Assembly (NCBI GenBank): GCA_021299375.1
Contig: JAJTGR010000011.1
Coordinates: forward strand, 1-43,489
Direction of reading: 5' to 3'
DNA length: 43,489 bases
DNA from: Gemmatimonadota bacterium
GTDB taxonomy: Bacteria; Gemmatimonadota; Gemmatimonadetes; Gemmatimonadales; Gemmatimonadaceae
The position numbers were made by a program, and so were the translations under genes. Positions 1 to 9,100 of the stretch are shown here, piece after piece. A model generated the notes under the pieces. The model was not told the origin of the DNA and made no database searches. It was given only the letters and a program-made list of their open reading frames with translations. Within the stretch, counting starts at the first letter, position 1. Every line of letters begins with the position of its first letter.

Positions 1-381
1 ATGTACGCGCCGCATGGTGGGCGTCTCGAGGCAGGCCGTGATGCTGCGCTTGCGACGGTCCAACCCTCGCTTGGGGTGCAGCGGCTCCCCCTTGGTGTTG
101 CGCTTGGCCCCGAGGCGCGAGAGATAGCGCACCGCATAGTCGACCAGCGTCACCCCGCGCGGGCTTTCGACGATAACCGGCAGCCCGTTCTGGTGCCGGT
201 CGAGCGCCCGTTCGAGCTGGGCCCAGCGCTCGTTAAAGACGCCCTGGGCGACCACCGGGTTGTCGGTCGCGACGGTCTGGCCCTTGGGGATGAGGGGCTC
301 GCGCTTGCCGCCGACGGCGGCGAAGCGCTCGAAGTTCCCCCAGAATCTCCTTCCGTTCAGGTATGGTTTGGCTTGGCGCAC
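1..381 (-). CDS. Tyrosine recombinase/integrase, N-terminal part (runs off left edge)
   Basis: Reading from a GTG at 381 towards the left edge gives 127 residues that begin VRQAKPYLNGRRFWGNFER, a typical integrase opening. A helical stretch near residues 86-98 (TLVDYAVRYLSRL) and a basic segment with RRKRS resemble the core-binding domain. The catalytic domain (Arg, His, Tyr) would lie beyond the edge, so activity cannot be judged. The gene points away from an orphan tRNA-Met 3' half at 595-637, with repeats between them; that is the normal place for the integrase of an element inserted in a tRNA gene. Family assignment rests on the N-terminal pattern and this context, not on catalytic residues. 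Confidence 0.62.
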   Translation of the reverse strand, partial: MRQAKPYLNGRRFWGNFERFAAVGGKREPLIPKGQTVATDNPVVAQGVFNERWAQLERALDRHQNGLPVIVESPRGVTLVDYAVRYLSRLGAKRNTKGEPLHPKRGLDRRKRSITACLETPTMRRVH

Positions 382-489
382 AGTGCCCTCGTGGGTTGAG
401 AGTGATGTGCGCGAGCCTACTGGCGTAATTTTCGTGGCCTGTCCGACGCCCCAGGCGGGGGGCGTGGAACGGGGCCGATGGGGCAGGGG

Positions 490-545
490 TACGCTGCCGT
501 ATGGCAGCGTATGCGCATACGCCCGGCGGGTGTTGCGCATACGCC
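490..545. repeat. Palindrome and phased direct repeats between integrase and att site
   Basis: A perfect inverted repeat, TACGCTGCC then 4 bases then GGCAGCGTA, occupies 490-511. A 12-base perfect palindrome GTATGCGCATAC overlaps it at 509-520. The word TGCGCATACGCC occurs at 512-523 and again at 534-545, exactly 22 bases apart, about two helical turns. Repeats of this kind between an integrase start and its core site are typical of arm-type integrase or excisionase sites, or of the operator of the element's regulator. Which of these applies is inference. Confidence 0.6.
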
Positions 546-594
546 TGATTGTAAGGTGTTGATTTCTCAGCGGTTACCGCGTCGAAGAAATCCC

Positions 595-637
595 CTCATA
601 ATCGTGAGGTCGAGAGTTCGAGTCTCTCCCCAGCTAC
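595..637 (+). other. Orphan 3' half of elongator tRNA-Met, probable att site
   Basis: The stretch starts with the anticodon loop CTCATAA (anticodon CAT), followed by the 3' anticodon-stem strand TCGTG and variable bases AGGTC. A full T arm follows (GAGAG, loop TTCGAGT, CTCTC), then the 3' acceptor strand CCCAGCT with discriminator A at 636. The 5' side is absent: no CACGA lies before the loop and no AGCTGGG lies upstream. Elements that integrate in tRNA genes often cross over in the anticodon loop and leave just such a displaced 3' half. With the integrase on the left and a terminator on the right, I read 595-637 as the junction between element (left) and chromosome (right). The restored tRNA should sit at the other end of the element. 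Confidence 0.7.
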
Positions 638-648
638 TTTGTAAACCG

Positions 649-683
649 AACCCCCGTCGTCACTTACGTGAGGGCGGGGGTTT
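649..683. terminator. Hairpin terminator after the tRNA remnant
   Basis: AACCCCCG (649-656) pairs fully with CGGGGGTT (675-682), and an inner TCAC/GTGA stem with a TTAC loop is nested inside. A short T run closes it. It follows the tRNA remnant by 12 bases and probably was the tRNA gene's own terminator. It also covers the stop codon of the minus-strand gene at 664-1140, so it may work in both directions. Confidence 0.6.
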
Positions 684-1140
684 CGCGTGGTGCGGCGGTT
701 GTGGATAGGTTGTAGATGTCGTACTGGATGGGCGCCGACACGAAGAAGGCGCCTGCGCGCTGCTCGCTGCGACCGTAGCTTCCTACCACGCCCCACGTGA
801 ACTGGCGCACCACGCGCGGTGCGAGCACGCCGTAATGACGCCGCCCGACATGAAGCTGCAAGGCTTCGGCGTCGGTGACGATCGGAAGCTCCGGCCCGCC
901 ATCGCTGTTGCCGCCGCTCCGTCGGGTGAAGCGCCCCTGGACGTCGGCCAGCTACGCCCGTCGGGCATCCGAGAGGCGCAGCACGCCCACGCCGCCGAGG
1001 TTGGCCGCCGAGCACTCCGCCGCCCACTCCCCGGCACGGAAGGGGAGACGGTTGGCGGCCCGCGCCGTCACCGGCGGCGCGGTCACGAACAACAGGGCGG
1101 CAGCGGCGCCGAAGCGCGTGCGGCATGCGGCGAGCAGCAT
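664..1140 (-). pseudogene. Small secreted protein interrupted by an in-frame TAG
   Basis: From an ATG at 1140 the frame encodes a signal peptide (MLLAACRTRFGAAAALLF, likely cleavage after TARA) and reaches residue 62. There it meets TAG at 952-954. The same frame then stays open for 95 more codons and ends at 664 with protein-like sequence (RQFTWGVVGSYGRSEQ, APIQYDIYNL). One substitution, for example from CAG or TGG, would give an intact secreted protein of about 158 residues. I do not recognise the family. A base-call error or a recent nonsense mutation both fit; amber readthrough is possible but unsupported. A GTG at 1164 is an alternative start. Confidence 0.45.
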
Positions 1141-1157
1141 CCGAAGGCGTGGTGGCA

Positions 1158-1280
1158 ATGTCACGCATGACGAACCACCCCGATCTGCTGGCGGCGGTCC
1201 TCGTGCTTGGCTTTGCCGGCGCGCTGACTGGCGGGCTGACGACCGAAGCGACGAAGTGGTGGGCGCGGTGGCGGAAGTGA
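1158..1280 (+). CDS. Possible 40-residue membrane peptide
   Basis: An ORF starting at ATG 1158 (or ATG 1167) encodes 40 residues with one hydrophobic segment (LLAAVLVLGFAGALTG, about residues 10-25) and a basic, Trp-rich end (KWWARWRK). That is the make-up of a small single-pass membrane protein with a cytoplasmic tail. It lies antisense to the start and upstream region of the interrupted secreted-protein gene and has no clear ribosome binding site. It could equally be a chance ORF in GC-rich DNA. Confidence 0.25.
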   Translation: MSRMTNHPDLLAAVLVLGFAGALTGGLTTEATKWWARWRK

Positions 1281-1353
1281 CCGCCCCCACGCCGCACCAC
1301 CTCAGGGCACGACCTCGCGGCCGCGCGTCAACGCACGGCCAAAGCGGACGGCC

Positions 1354-1944
1354 TTACCGCACCGCCCAATCCGCCTGCAACTGCACAGTGCCCCAGGCCA
1401 TGGTCAGTACGCCGGTCTGCGCGCCGGGCGCGGTGCTTGGTACCAGCCAGATGCTGAAGCTCTCCACCGGCACCGACAGGGTGCTGAGGCGCAGCGGAAT
1501 GCGCGCGAAATCCTTGCCGGCCTCGTACTGCCCGAGCATCACCTGCGCGGCGCCGCTCGTCTCGCGCTGCAGGATGAGCGTCCAGCTGTTGCGGGTGGGC
1601 AGCACCTGCATGATGTAGCGCCCGGCCGGCACGTTCGTGCCGCCGATGGTGAGTTCGGCCTCGGTGGTGAGCAGCGTCGCCGCATTGGCCCCGAGGCGCC
1701 ACACCTGATCGTATGGCACCAGGTTTTCGCTGTTGATGGTGCGGCCGCGCAAATGCGGCTGGCCGTAATCGATGCGGACGAGCGCCGGCTTGCCGGCGGC
1801 CCGCTGGGCCGCCGTGTCGGCGAAGGTGAGTTCGACCGTGGTGGTGGCCCGCGTGCTGGGGGCCGCGCGGCGGGCGCCGGGCTGGGCCGCGGCGACCGCC
1901 GTGCACAGGGTCGTCAGCGACAGGGCAAAGGCAAAGGATTTCAT
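1354..1944 (-). CDS. DUF2911 family secreted protein
   Basis: The 196-residue product starts MKSFAFALSLTTLCTAVAAA, a signal peptide likely cut before QPGARR. The mature part has DUF2911 features: the core PHLRGRTI, then VPYDQVWRLGANAATLLTTE, GGTNVPAGRYIMQVLP and NSWTLILQRE. The end is strand-rich (FSIWLVPS, LTMAWGTVQL). Proteins of this family are exported and their biochemical role is not established. ATG 1944 is chosen because the signal peptide begins there, although the frame stays open further upstream. It is transcribed away from the kinase gene that starts at 2102. Confidence 0.8.
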   Translation of the reverse strand: MKSFAFALSLTTLCTAVAAAQPGARRAAPSTRATTTVELTFADTAAQRAAGKPALVRIDYGQPHLRGRTINSENLVPYDQVWRLGANAATLLTTEAELTIGGTNVPAGRYIMQVLPTRNSWTLILQRETSGAAQVMLGQYEAGKDFARIPLRLSTLSVPVESFSIWLVPSTAPGAQTGVLTMAWGTVQLQADWAVR

Positions 1945-2101
1945 GATCAGGGGAGGGAGGTCGTGGTGGTGCCGCGCGATGTAGCGGAGTCTCCAACAGC
2001 GCAGGCCTTGGGGCAAGGTATCCCGGCCACGGGACCACCTTCCGGCGCGCTTCCCCGCGCCGTAACGTGAATCACACTCCCCGCGCCCCAACCGATTTCC
2101 C

Positions 2102-5100
2102 GTGTCGTCCGACGTGTTCAGCGGTACCGCCGCGCCCGCCACCGATCCGCTCCTCAACCGCCTTCGTCTGGCCACGGCGGGGAGCTACGACGTGGCCGGG
2201 GAACTCGGACGCGGTGGAATGGCCGTCGTCTTTCTCGGCAAAGACCTGAAGCTCGATCGGCTTGTGGCCATCAAGGTCATGGACCCGCGGCTCAGCCTCA
2301 CGCCGGGCATGGCGGAACGCTTCCTGCAGGAGGCGCGCATCGCCGCCCGTCTGCAGCATCCGCACATCATCGTGGTGCACGACATCCGCGAGGACCACGA
2401 GCTCATCTTCTTCGTGATGAGTTTCGTGGAAGGTGCTGCCCTCGACGACCTGTGCCGTCGGCCCGAGCCAATGCCCATCGACCAGGCCCGTTGGATTCTG
2501 CTGCAGGCGGCGCGTGCGCTGGCCCATGCCCATGCCGAGGGGGTCGTCCACCGTGATGTGAAGCCGGCGAACATCATGGTGAATCCCAAGGGCGATGTCG
2601 TGCTCACCGATTTCGGCATCGCCAAGGCAATCGGCGGGACGGCACTCACGAAGTCGGGGACGCAGATCGGCACGCCGGTCTACATGAGCCCCGAGCAGTT
2701 TTCGGACAAGGCCGTGGGACCGGCCTCCGACCAGTATGCGCTGGGCGTGACGGCGTATCAGCTGCTTACCGGGCAGCCGCCCTTCACCGGCGAGCTGTAC
2801 CGGCTCATCGCCGCGCACGGCAACGAGGCGCCGGTGCCCCTGCGGGAGCGACGTCCGGATTGTCCGGCGTTCCTTGCCAACGCCGTCATGCGCATGCTGG
2901 CCAAGCAGCCCGAGGAGCGCTGGCCGTCGCTTGACGATGTGGCCGAGGTGTTCGGGGCGAACCTGCCAATGGACGGTGGCCCCGCGCGCCGGCAGTTGGC
3001 GTTGGCCGCGGCCGAAATCCAGCGCGAACGGGCACAGGTGGTGCCGGCCTTGAGCGCACGCACGCCGGTCAGCCCGGTGCCGGTAGGCCCTGCCCGCACA
3101 CCGACCCCCACGCCGCGCGTCATGGCGCCGGTGGTGACACTGTCGCCGCCGGGGGCGACGATCTTCGCCGGGGGCGCGATTGAGCTGGGCGTACGCGTCA
3201 TGTCGGCGCAGGGTGAGCCGGTCACGGGCGTCAGCTTGCTGTGGAGCAGCAGCAATCCGGCCGTCGCCACCGTCGGTGGCGACGGGATCGTGCGTGGAGT
3301 CGGCGCTGGCACGGCGCAGGTGCAGGTCACCGCCAACGGCACGACCGCGGCTGCCACGATCACGGTCGCCCTCGCGCCGCTGACGCGGCTTGTCCTCGAC
3401 CCGGTCCCCGAGCCGCTGCGCATCGGCGATCGCGAGACGCTGGTGGCCACCGTGTTCGACGCGACGGGGCAGGTGCGCCACGAGGTGCCCGTGCAGTGGC
3501 GCGTGATCGAAGGCGCCGACATCGTGCGCGTGGACGAGGCGGGCGTTCTCGAGGCGCTGGCGCGCGGTGACGCACTGGTGAATGCGCAGGCGGGGCCCCT
3601 GCAGGTCGACGTGGCGCTGCGGGTGGAGGCGCGGCCGGTGGTGGTGCTGCGACTCGTGCCGCTCACGGGGCCGCTCGAACTCGGGGCCGCGGTGCCCCTG
3701 CAGGCCGTCTGCCTCGATGACCGCGGCACGGCCGCCGTGCATCCGGTTCGCTGGCGCTCACGCAGCGCAGGCATCGTGCACGTCGACGCCAACGGGGTGG
3801 CCCTCGCAATCGCACCCGGGCAGGCCGTCATCGAGGCCGAGGCGGCGGGATGCACCGCCACGCTGGTGGTGGACAGCGTCGAAGCCCCGATCGCGGCGCT
3901 CGCCTTCGGGACACCGACGCTGTCGGTGGACGTGGGCGAGATCCTCCCGCTCCCGTTGCGTGTGACCGATGCGAGCGGGGCGCCGCGCTCCGCGCACGGC
4001 GTGACCTTCCTGTGCGACAAGCCACAGTGCCTCGCCATCGACGGCGAGCGGCTGCAGGCGACTGGGCTGGCGTCGGGCGTGGTTCGGGTGATCGCTGCCG
4101 TGGAGGGCTCGCTCACCCCCGAATCGTCGGCGGCGCCGCGCGCGACCTGCACCGTCACGGTGCGGCCGGTGCTGGCCGTGGCGCTCGACGTGGAGCCAGC
4201 AGTCATCGACGTGCGGGGGCAGGCGCGGGTGCGGGTCGCGGTGACGCCGCGCGACACCCGTGGCCGCGACGTGGCGGCGCTGGCCATTCGGGCCGAGACG
4301 CGGGCGCCGGACGTGGCCACCGTCCGCACGATCGGCCCTCGGGCCTTCGAAGTCTCCGGTGTGGCCGACGGGCAGACGTTGCTCCGCGTGCAGGCGACCA
4401 ACGTGGACGGGAGTGTACTGGCGGTCGAGATACCGCTCCGTGTTTCGGGCGCCCCCGTCACGAGTTCGCCGGTCACGGACGGGCCGGAAATGCGTGCGCC
4501 GAGTACGACGGCGCGTCCGCTCACGGTGACCGGGGGGGTGGCGCGCTCGCTCGAGTCGACGTGGTCCTCGGACCCGCGGTCATCCGTGGCCGCAGCGCCG
4601 GTGGCGGCGTCGGCGTCCTCCGTGGCGCCCGCAGCGCCGTGGCGTCGGGTGGGGCCGTTCGTGGGCGTCGGAGCGGTACTCGCGGTGACGGTGGTTTGGC
4701 TGCTGCGCCCCTCGGCGCCCCCGGACGTGACGAACACGATGGCGGAGACAGCGCCCGTCGTGATCGCCAACCCTGCCAGGCCGCTGCCGTCAAGCAGCGC
4801 CGCCGCGGTCTCGGCCCGTGAACCCGTCACCGCGAGAAGGGAGCCGGCGCCGCCGGCTGCGGGTGCGGAGGGGCGGGCAATCCCACCATCACCGCGAACG
4901 GCCTCGCCTCCACGTGCGGGAACCGCGGTGCCGAGAACGACGGCTGGAGCGCCGGCGGCACCGGCCGGCAGTGCGGTCGGACCGTCGAGTGCGGCGCCGT
5001 CCCGACCGGCCACGGCCACCGCGCCGGAGACGGTCGGCACCTCCACCGCACGGCCGCCGGAGCGCGCCACCGAGTCCAGGTCCACCGAGGCCGCCCCCGC

Positions 5101-5419
5101 GGCGCCGACCATGAACGACGTGCGGCACGTGGCAGACAGTCTCGTGCGGGACATCCGGCGTGGCGGGTCCACCAGCCGCGACCTCGTGGCATTCTTCAAG
5201 GACGGCGATGGGCATGCGGTCAAGGTCCCGCAGCCACCATACCTGCAGGACGAGAGCGCGGGCGTCGTGCGGGCCCAGATCGACCTGCAACTCGAGAAGT
5301 TCGACGGTGGCGGGCGTCCCTGGTCGCGCTTCGCGCAACTCGTATTCACGATCTCGCGCCGCGAAGGGGCGATCGTGGTCCAGAACGTCCAGCTGGGGCC
5401 GCTGCAGCGCATCCGATGA
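2102..5419 (+). CDS. Ser/Thr protein kinase with Ig-like (BIG2-type) repeats and one membrane segment
   Basis: The 1105-residue product begins at GTG 2102. Residues about 29-280 form a complete PknB-type kinase: glycine loop ELGRGGMAVV (34-43), Lys58 in VAIKVM, Glu77, the catalytic loop HRDVKPANI with Asp152, DFG at 170-172 and SPE at 196-198. A Pro-rich linker follows. Residues about 345-800 carry repeated Ig-like modules; the first shows WSSSNPAVATV, typical of bacterial BIG2 domains. One hydrophobic helix (GPFVGVGAVLAVTVVWLL, about 850-868) is followed by about 130 residues of Ala/Pro/Thr linker and a compact C-terminal domain of about 100 residues. The only membrane helix lies after the Ig-like block, so that block should be on the same side as the kinase. 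That is unusual for repeats normally found outside the cell. Confidence 0.9.
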   Translation: MSSDVFSGTAAPATDPLLNRLRLATAGSYDVAGELGRGGMAVVFLGKDLKLDRLVAIKVMDPRLSLTPGMAERFLQEARIAARLQHPHIIVVHDIREDHELIFFVMSFVEGAALDDLCRRPEPMPIDQARWILLQAARALAHAHAEGVVHRDVKPANIMVNPKGDVVLTDFGIAKAIGGTALTKSGTQIGTPVYMSPEQFSDKAVGPASDQYALGVTAYQLLTGQPPFTGELYRLIAAHGNEAPVPLRERRPDCPAFLANAVMRMLAKQPEERWPSLDDVAEVFGANLPMDGGPARRQLALAAAEIQRERAQVVPALSARTPVSPVPVGPARTPTPTPRVMAPVVTLSPPGATIFAGGAIELGVRVMSAQGEPVTGVSLLWSSSNPAVATVGGDGIVRGVGAGTAQVQVTANGTTAAATITVALAPLTRLVLDPVPEPLRIGDRETLVATVFDATGQVRHEVPVQWRVIEGADIVRVDEAGVLEALARGDALVNAQAGPLQVDVALRVEARPVVVLRLVPLTGPLELGAAVPLQAVCLDDRGTAAVHPVRWRSRSAGIVHVDANGVALAIAPGQAVIEAEAAGCTATLVVDSVEAPIAALAFGTPTLSVDVGEILPLPLRVTDASGAPRSAHGVTFLCDKPQCLAIDGERLQATGLASGVVRVIAAVEGSLTPESSAAPRATCTVTVRPVLAVALDVEPAVIDVRGQARVRVAVTPRDTRGRDVAALAIRAETRAPDVATVRTIGPRAFEVSGVADGQTLLRVQATNVDGSVLAVEIPLRVSGAPVTSSPVTDGPEMRAPSTTARPLTVTGGVARSLESTWSSDPRSSVAAAPVAASASSVAPAAPWRRVGPFVGVGAVLAVTVVWLLRPSAPPDVTNTMAETAPVVIANPARPLPSSSAAAVSAREPVTARREPAPPAAGAEGRAIPPSPRTASPPRAGTAVPRTTAGAPAAPAGSAVGPSSAAPSRPATATAPETVGTSTARPPERATESRSTEAAPAAPTMNDVRHVADSLVRDIRRGGSTSRDLVAFFKDGDGHAVKVPQPPYLQDESAGVVRAQIDLQLEKFDGGGRPWSRFAQLVFTISRREGAIVVQNVQLGPLQRIR

Positions 5420-5519
5420 CTCGTTCCTCCTCTCCTCCTTACCGAGCCCCCCGTTGACTACGTCGAATGTCGGCGCGACGTCTCGCGCGCCCAGCACACG
5501 CCATCGCCCTCTGGTCCGG

Positions 5520-6115
5520 GTGACGGCCTTGCGCTCACTCGCACTGCCGCTCGCGCTGCTCGCGGCTGCGCCACGCGTATCGGCCCAGGCCGCGCAGAAG
5601 TTTCGTTCCACGTCTCCGCTCTCGGTACATCGTTCGAGGGCAGCAGTGGGTCTGCGATCGGCGGTGTGGGGATCGAGCCGCAGCTGCGCTTCAATCGCCT
5701 GTACTCGAGCGAATCATTCGGGACGCTGACGGTTGGCGTTGGCGGGCAATTCACGCGACACGCGTCCGGCGGTCAGAACATCAGCATCAGCGGAGCGTTT
5801 CTCGAGCCGCGGTGGCTTCCCAATACCAGTTCTGAGAAGCTGTTCCCGTACGTCGCAGGCCGTCTCGCGGTATTGAACCAGTCCAACAATTTCGGATCCT
5901 CGTCAGGCGGCACGGCCTTTGGGGCGGGTGCAGGCGTGGCCTTTCTGTGGAGCAAGCGCGTGAATCTCGATGCTGGCGTGGTGCTGGTGCGACAGAAGTT
6001 CGGCGACTTCCAGTTCTCCAACGGTCAAGCCGGGGCCTTCAACGCCTTCAACACCTACGCCGCGAAGATTGGGGCCAGCTTTGGGTTTCCGGCGAGGGCG
6101 AGGCAGGCTCCGTGA
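5520..6115 (+). pseudogene. Outer-membrane barrel-like protein with an apparent frameshift
   Basis: A signal peptide is read from GTG 5520 (VTALRSLALPLALLAAA, cleavage near VSAQA at about 5588). The mature protein is in another frame, starting near 5594: AEVSFHVSALGTSFEGSSG, then GIEPQLRFNRLYSSESF and barrel-like strands, ending GASFGFPARARQAP at 6115. Adding one base in the stretch 5588-5596 would join the parts into a protein of about 198 residues. The alternating, aromatic-rich pattern and the C-terminal GASFGF strand suggest a small outer-membrane barrel. A sequencing error or a real mutation could explain the shift. Its stop overlaps the GTG start of the next gene, so the two look like one operon. 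Confidence 0.55.
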
Positions 6116-9100
6116 ACGTCTGGACGCGCGGGCACGGCGCACGGCGCCTGCTCTTGGGGGCGGGCATGGCGTTTGGCACCGCTTGTGGTGGCGGTGATCC
6201 TATCGTTCCGGTACCCCCCGCTCCCCCGCCCCCCACGCCGGCCGTCTCCGCCGTGACGGTGTCCCCCGGTAGCGCCAGGGTCCGCGTCGGCCAGCCCGTC
6301 ACGCTTACCGCGTCCGTGACCGCCTCCGGCGGCGCGTCCACCGACGTCTCGTGGAGCACCAGCGACGCGTCCGTCGCCACCGTCCCCGAGTCGGGCGGCA
6401 ACACCGTGTCCGTTACCACGCTGGCGCCCGGTACGGTCACCATCACCGCGCGCTCGCGCCTGTCGAGCAGTGTGTCCGGCTCTACGGTCATCACGGTAGA
6501 GCCACGCCCCGACGCGATCGCCGCCGTCACGCTGTCGCCACCGCAGCCGTTCTCGCTCGCGGAGCAGGCCACCGCCGATCTCACGGCCACAGCCACGGGC
6601 ATCGAGCAGGGTGCCACTGTCTCGTACGTGTTCAGCTCGAGCAACCCGGCCATCGCCACGGTCTCGCCGGTCGGTGCCACCGGCGCTGCCCGGGTCACCG
6701 CGGTCGCTCCCGGTGGCCCCGTGCAAATCACGGCGACCGCCACAGGCAGCGGCCCGCTGCTCACTACGGTGTCGCGCGCGACCTCCGTGGCGGTCACCGT
6801 CACGGCCCTGCCGTCGGCGTGCACCGGGTTCACCCTCGAACCGCGAACCATCGCCCTCGCCCCAGGCGGCATCCAGGCCATCGTGGGCACGGCCACGGGG
6901 CGCGCCGCCGGCTCGGCGGCGCGCTTCACGTTCGTGTCGTCCAACGTGGCGGTGGCCACGGTCGACTCGCTCGGGCGAGTCACGGCGGTCGCTCCTGGCA
7001 CTGCCAGCATCGCCTGGACGGGCACCTGCACCGGGCCCGGGCTTCGCCCATTCAGCTCCAGCGAGACCGTGCCCGTCACTGTCTCGGCTCCGCCCGCCCT
7101 GCTTGGGGTGTCACTCACGCCGGCTACGGCCACCGTCCGGGTGGGCCAACAGGTCACCCTCACGCCATCGTTCGATCGGGCTTCACCGTCGGTCTCCGTC
7201 GCCTGCACCTTCGCCAGCGACAGCACCGCCATTGCCGTCGTGTCGAACAGTGGCCTGGTCAGCGGCGTCGCCCCGGGGCGCGCGCCCATCACCGTGTCCT
7301 GCACGGGTACCGGCACCGGCCTCTCAGCCACGACACGCACCGCGTCGGCGCTGGTGACTGTCACCGCCGCCACGAACGCGTGCACGGCCGTCGCCCTTTC
7401 GCCCAATCCGGCCTCGGTCACCGTCGGTTCGACCAGTTCGCTTGCCGCCGTGACGGGCACCGCTGGCGCTGGCGTGGTAGTCTCGGGCACGTGGTCGAGT
7501 TCGGCCACGAGCGTTGCTACGGTGGCAGGTGGCTCCAACGTCGTGAACGGCGGGCAGAACTCGACCAGCGGCACGGTCACCGGCATCGCGCCGGGCACGG
7601 CGGTCATCACCTATACGGCCTCGTGCAGCGGGGGCGGCTTTACGACCAACCAGGTGCAGGCCGCAACCAGTGTGCTCGTGACGGGCATCACCGTACCGCC
7701 CATCGCGTCCTGGGACGCGTACCTCGTGGGTGGGCCGGTGCGCGCCGACGTCCTCACTCGCGGCTGGGCCGCGTCGGCCACGACGTGGTTCGTGGCCGGC
7801 TCCGACGACGTGAGCACCGCCGGTGGGGGACTTTGGCGCACCACGGACGGCGGCGTCAACTGGAGCAAGGTGGCGGAAGTGTCCTCGCGCATCACCGCTG
7901 TGACCGGTACGAGCGCGACGGACGTCTGGTTCGGCACCGCCGATGGGCGGATCCTCCAGTTCACCGGCAGCGGCACGGTATCCCGCCGGAGCGCGGGGGG
8001 CGACGGCATCTTCGGCCTCTATGTGTCCGGGACCACGGCCTTCGCCATTACCGGCACGAAGCGCATCGAGTTGGCAGTGTCCGGCGGTCCCTTTGCGCTC
8101 ATGACCAACGCGGCACTCGGCGGGCTCAATCTGTACCACATCAACGGGTCCGGGCCGACTGACGTATTCGCGGCCGGTGACTCCGGTGTGGTGCTGCGCT
8201 GGAATGGTACGGCGTGGGCGCGGAGCTTCACCATCGCCGATCAGCCGCTCATCAGCGACATCTACGTGGCCGGGCCAGGCGCCGTGTGGGTCGGTGGGAC
8301 CACCTGTGCCGCCGGGTGCGTTGGTCGCCTGGCGCGGCTGTCCGGGTCGGTCTGGGTGAACGAGACCGCACTGAGCATCCCGTACGTCGATGCGATTGCC
8401 GGCAGTGGGACGAGCGATGTCTACGTCCTCAATTTCCCTGGCGATCTGCGCCGCTTCAACGGCTCTGCGTGGACCACGGTCAACACGGGTGCGCTTCGCT
8501 GGAATGATGGGCGTCGGCTCATGGTGCCGCGGGCCGGCGGACCAGTCATCGTGGGCTCGTACCGGGCCAGCATACAGGAATTCACGGGAACCAGCTGGAC
8601 GACGCGGTCGGTCGTGCCTGACTTCTACGACGCCGCGACTTCGACGGGCGGTACATCCTACTTCGTGGGCGACACGCGCACCATCATTGGCGCCAGCGGC
8701 GGCGTCGCGTTCTCGGCGGCGTTCACGTCCCAGGACGTCCTCTACGCCGTCCACCCCGTGAGCGAGACCGAACTCTACGCCGGCGGCGTCAACGCGATCG
8801 TGCGCGTGGTGGACGGACAGGAGGTGGGCACGTCCTCAGTCGGGTACACGGTGCTCGACGTGCACGGCGCGGGAGGCACCATCTTCGCCGTCGGCACGGC
8901 CGGGGGCATGTCGCGCCTCGCGGGGACCACGTGGACTGCCGTGAACAGCGGTGTCAGCAACACACTGCGCGCCATCTGGATGGCCTCCCCCCGCTTCGGC
9001 GTGGCCGGCGGTGAGAACGGCACACTGCTGCGCTACGACGGATCGACCTGGCAACGCCTCTCCAGCCCCACTACGGCGCGCATCGTCTCGGTGTGGGGTG

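Noticed and set aside
560-637. A complete tRNA gene
   Set aside because: The 5' acceptor, D arm and 5' anticodon strand are missing; only the 3' half matches tRNA-Met.
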